Source: Actinoplanes cyaneus
Lineage (GTDB): Bacteria > Actinomycetota > Actinomycetes > Mycobacteriales > Micromonosporaceae
NCBI RefSeq assembly: GCF_016862095.1
Contig: NZ_BOMH01000017.1
Location: 202,580 to 266,579 of the forward strand
Length of the DNA stretch: 64,000 bases
Direction of reading: 5' to 3'
Shown here piece after piece: positions 61,665 to 64,000 of the stretch. Both the position numbers and the translations under genes were made by a program. The notes under the pieces were generated by a model. The model had not been told where the DNA came from. It did not search any database and worked only from the letters and a program-made list of their open reading frames with translations. The first letter of the stretch is position 1. Each line of letters starts with the position of its first letter.

Positions 61665-62306
61665 ATGCCCCGCGATCTGGCGGACATTCTCACCGGCATC
61701 GAACGCGGCGACCGGCACGTGCCGGTCCCGTGGCTCGAAGTCGTCCCCCCACCGTCGCCCGACCGGGCGGCGGTGGTGTCGTTCCCGGGTCACGTCGTCG
61801 TCGCGGCCGACGTCGAGTCCGCCTGGGCGGAAAAGCTCGCCGGTGAGGACTTCGCCGCCCCCACCGGTCCGCGCTTCCTGACCGCGCTGGAGGACCGTTT
61901 CGGCCTTCACGCCGGGGCATTCGACGTCTCGCTCCTCGCGACCCCGCTCCCCGGCGACCCGCCGCTCCCGCTCACCCCGCTCGACGCGAGCGAGCATCCC
62001 CGGGCGTTGCGCGCCCACCGGTACCGCACCGACGTGCGGCTGTGGGAGTCCCAGCACGGGCTGCTGGTGGTCGGACGCGGGCTCGCCGGCCGCTGGGAGG
62101 TGGCCTTCGAGGTCGACCCGGCGGCGCAGGGGAGGGGACACGGCCGGCTGCTGGCCACCGCCGCCCGCCACCTGATCCCGGGCGACCGGCCGATCTGGGC
62201 CCAGTGCGCCCCGGGCAACTCCGCGAGCCTCCGCGTGCTGCTGGCGGCCGGCTTCCAGCCGGTCGGCTCCGAGGTCCTCCTGATGCCGGGCACTGCGGGC
62301 TGGTAA
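61665..62306 (+). CDS. GNAT-family N-acetyltransferase
   Basis: 213 residues, ATG two bases after clpX. The N-terminal 90 residues are atypical; the GNAT core is at 125-205 with acetyl-CoA loop VDPAAQGRGHGRLLATAARH and the N-S-A-S-L-R motif (PGNSASLRVLLAAGF). Substrate unknown. The clpX-GNAT pairing suggests read-through from clpX. DnaA boxes lie about 85 bases after the stop. Confidence 0.82.
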   Translation: MPRDLADILTGIERGDRHVPVPWLEVVPPPSPDRAAVVSFPGHVVVAADVESAWAEKLAGEDFAAPTGPRFLTALEDRFGLHAGAFDVSLLATPLPGDPPLPLTPLDASEHPRALRAHRYRTDVRLWESQHGLLVVGRGLAGRWEVAFEVDPAAQGRGHGRLLATAARHLIPGDRPIWAQCAPGNSASLRVLLAAGFQPVGSEVLLMPGTAGW

Positions 62307-62390
62307 TCGCCGCACCCGCAACACCTGGGTAGACCCCACCCTCCTCGGGGGGCGTGCCCAATGCCAGTGTGGCAAGCCCTCCCAAGATCG

Positions 62391-62427
62391 TGTGGACGGC
62401 CTGTGGACAACCCAGTGGTGTGGATGA
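62391..62427 (-). promoter_or_regulatory. Cluster of three DnaA boxes
   Basis: On the minus strand: CCGTCCACA (62399-62391), TTGTCCACA (62410-62402, the strongest consensus form) and TCATCCACA (62427-62419). All match the actinobacterial 9-mer (T/C)(T/C)(G/A/C)TCCACA and share one orientation; 11 and 17 bases apart. Located 80 bases upstream of the nitrilase start. Confidence 0.75.
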
Positions 62428-62506
62428 CAGCCAGGGCAGCGACGCGCGGCATGAGCAGCGCGTCAGCATGGACACGAGACGGTGCTCACGTCGTACCCTC
62501 GTATTC

Positions 62507-63301
<795 letters not shown>

Positions 63302-63318
63302 CCGGGTTGTATTCGGGG

Positions 63319-63534
63319 TCACAGACTCTGCAGCAGGTAGCTGACGACGGCCAGCCCGACCACCGCGGAGCCGAGAAGCAGGAGTGCACCGCCCATCCGG
63401 GACGGGCCGCGCAGGAGCAGCTTCCGGACCGAGACAGCCACGGTGACCAGCACAAGCAGGCCGATCACCACCTGCCAGAGGGGCACCAGCATGCCGAGGA
63501 ACGCGTCGACCGCGAGCGTCTCGGATGCGTCCAT
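63319..63534 (-). CDS. Small two-span membrane protein
   Basis: 71 residues from ATG (MDASETLAVDAFLGMLVPLW). Hydrophobic helices at about 13-34 (LGMLVPLWQVVIGLLVLVTVAV) and 48-68 (GALLLLGSAVVGLAVVSYLL), separated by RKLLLRGPSRM. No known family. Convergent with the nitrilase gene, 17 bases between stops. Confidence 0.65.
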   Translation of the reverse strand: MDASETLAVDAFLGMLVPLWQVVIGLLVLVTVAVSVRKLLLRGPSRMGGALLLLGSAVVGLAVVSYLLQSL

Positions 63535-64000
63535 GAGGCCACTCTGTCACGCTTTTCTGTCGCTGTGGGCCAGCGCGCCGCCAGGGACGGGCATGTTCGT
63601 CGATTTGCAGTTCGGGCGGGTGGTCAAGTAATTTCTTCTCTGCCCACGGGAAACCGGTACGGACGGCCACGAAAGTGACAATCCGGATCGCGACCCCGGG
63701 GGCGGTTGAAGCGAGCTACGCTTGACTTCAACACCGGGCGAAGCAGCAAAGATCCAGCCAGCTGGACTTGCGACTGCGACACCGACCGGGTAGAGTGATT
63801 CAGCCAGCAGGAGCCGGGCGGACGAATAGTAGGCCGGTCTGCATGAGCCACTTTCACTGATCATCCACTCCGGTGGTGATCACTGAGAAACCACTTGGGC
63901 GAGGCCAGCGAGATCCCCCGGATTTCGTCGAGCGAGAACGACCAGGTAAGCTTGAACGGTTGCCTCAAGAAAGAGTCTCCGGATGGGGATTCTGCCTTGA
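63535..64000. other. Non-coding end region with outward promoter
   Basis: About 465 bases without a supported gene. It includes the promoter at 63768-63796, a 10-bp stem-loop (tgatca-t-ccac/gtgg-tgatca, 63858-63882) and a short cttga/tcaag pair near the end. The open frames here lack ribosome-binding sites. It could be a long leader for a gene or stable-RNA operon that starts beyond base 64000. Confidence 0.6.
63768..63796 (+). promoter_or_regulatory. Strong housekeeping-type promoter
   Basis: ttgcga (63768-63773), a 17-base spacer, tagagt (63791-63796). Best sigma-70-like pair I see in the window. A ttgact (63722-63727) further upstream could be part of a second promoter but has no good -10. 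Transcription would leave the window after about 200 untranslated bases. Confidence 0.6.

Noticed and set aside
63547..63864. 105-codon minus-strand frame at the window end
   Set aside because: No ribosome-binding site and a composition-driven translation; it runs antisense through the strong outward promoter.

Overview
The window is chromosomal DNA from a high-GC actinobacterium. My best guess is Micromonosporaceae, near Actinoplanes. This is inferred from GC-rich third codon positions, frequent GTG starts, the tig-clpP1-clpP2-clpX order, a ClgR box and an actinobacterial LexA box, mycothiol-type redox proteins and aerobic-pathway cobalamin genes. Nothing suggests a prophage, integrated plasmid, IS element or CRISPR array. 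Most of the window is ordinary chromosome, with accessory modules at about 39-43 kb, 45.4-51.2 kb and 51.3-56.7 kb.

Layout. 0-9.5 kb: the tail of an M48 protease, an M20 dipeptidase, an FAD monooxygenase, a small gene whose start codon lies inside a LexA-type SOS box, an ATP-dependent DNA ligase, a SURF1 protein and a CobB-like protein that lacks its amidotransferase cysteine. 9.7-17.9 kb: a DinB-like protein, a bifunctional penicillin-binding protein, the coupled cobC-cobT-cysG/cobA cobalamin operon and otsA. 18-28.7 kb: EttA with a thioesterase, a YbjN protein, a secreted beta-propeller-like protein, GlbO with an MscS channel, an HNH nuclease, a class F sortase with a secreted partner, and small membrane proteins. 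28.8-38.9 kb: PepN, a FrnE-like thiol protein, a DUF1015 protein, an esterase, RpiA, an Eis-like acetyltransferase and a GT2 glycosyltransferase.

38.9-42.9 kb: a GntR regulator, two paralogous cysteine hydrolases, an NCS2 permease and an AtzH/HpxZ-like protein form one minus-strand unit. It looks built for uptake and stepwise deamination of a nitrogen-rich compound; biuret or triuret-type substrates are one hypothesis. 45.4-51.2 kb: an arsenic island with ArsC, an aquaporin, an ArsR-phosphatase fusion, an ArsN1-like acetyltransferase, a second ArsR, an ArsO-like flavoprotein and an MFS transporter. It has no ArsB or Acr3 pump, so arsenite may leave through the channel. 51.3-56.7 kb: a stress-type module (SRPBCC protein, two formaldehyde-dehydrogenase-like alcohol dehydrogenases, a DJ-1/PfpI protein) behind a SigB/SigF-like promoter.

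57-63.5 kb: two tRNA genes (Gly, Pro), then tig, clpP1, clpP2, clpX, an acetyltransferase and a nitrilase-family hydrolase. A trio of DnaA boxes lies just upstream of the nitrilase gene. The last 460 bases look non-coding and carry a strong promoter reading out of the window.

Four copies of a dispersed palindrome, three of them near-perfect 21-25 bp hairpins with a compensatory base change, sit downstream of gene ends at 4.0, 16.3, 22.4 and 37.9 kb. Two copies share an extra 58-bp identical module. This repeat family, the SOS-box gene, the CobB-like protein and the DnaA-box trio are the most unusual signals.
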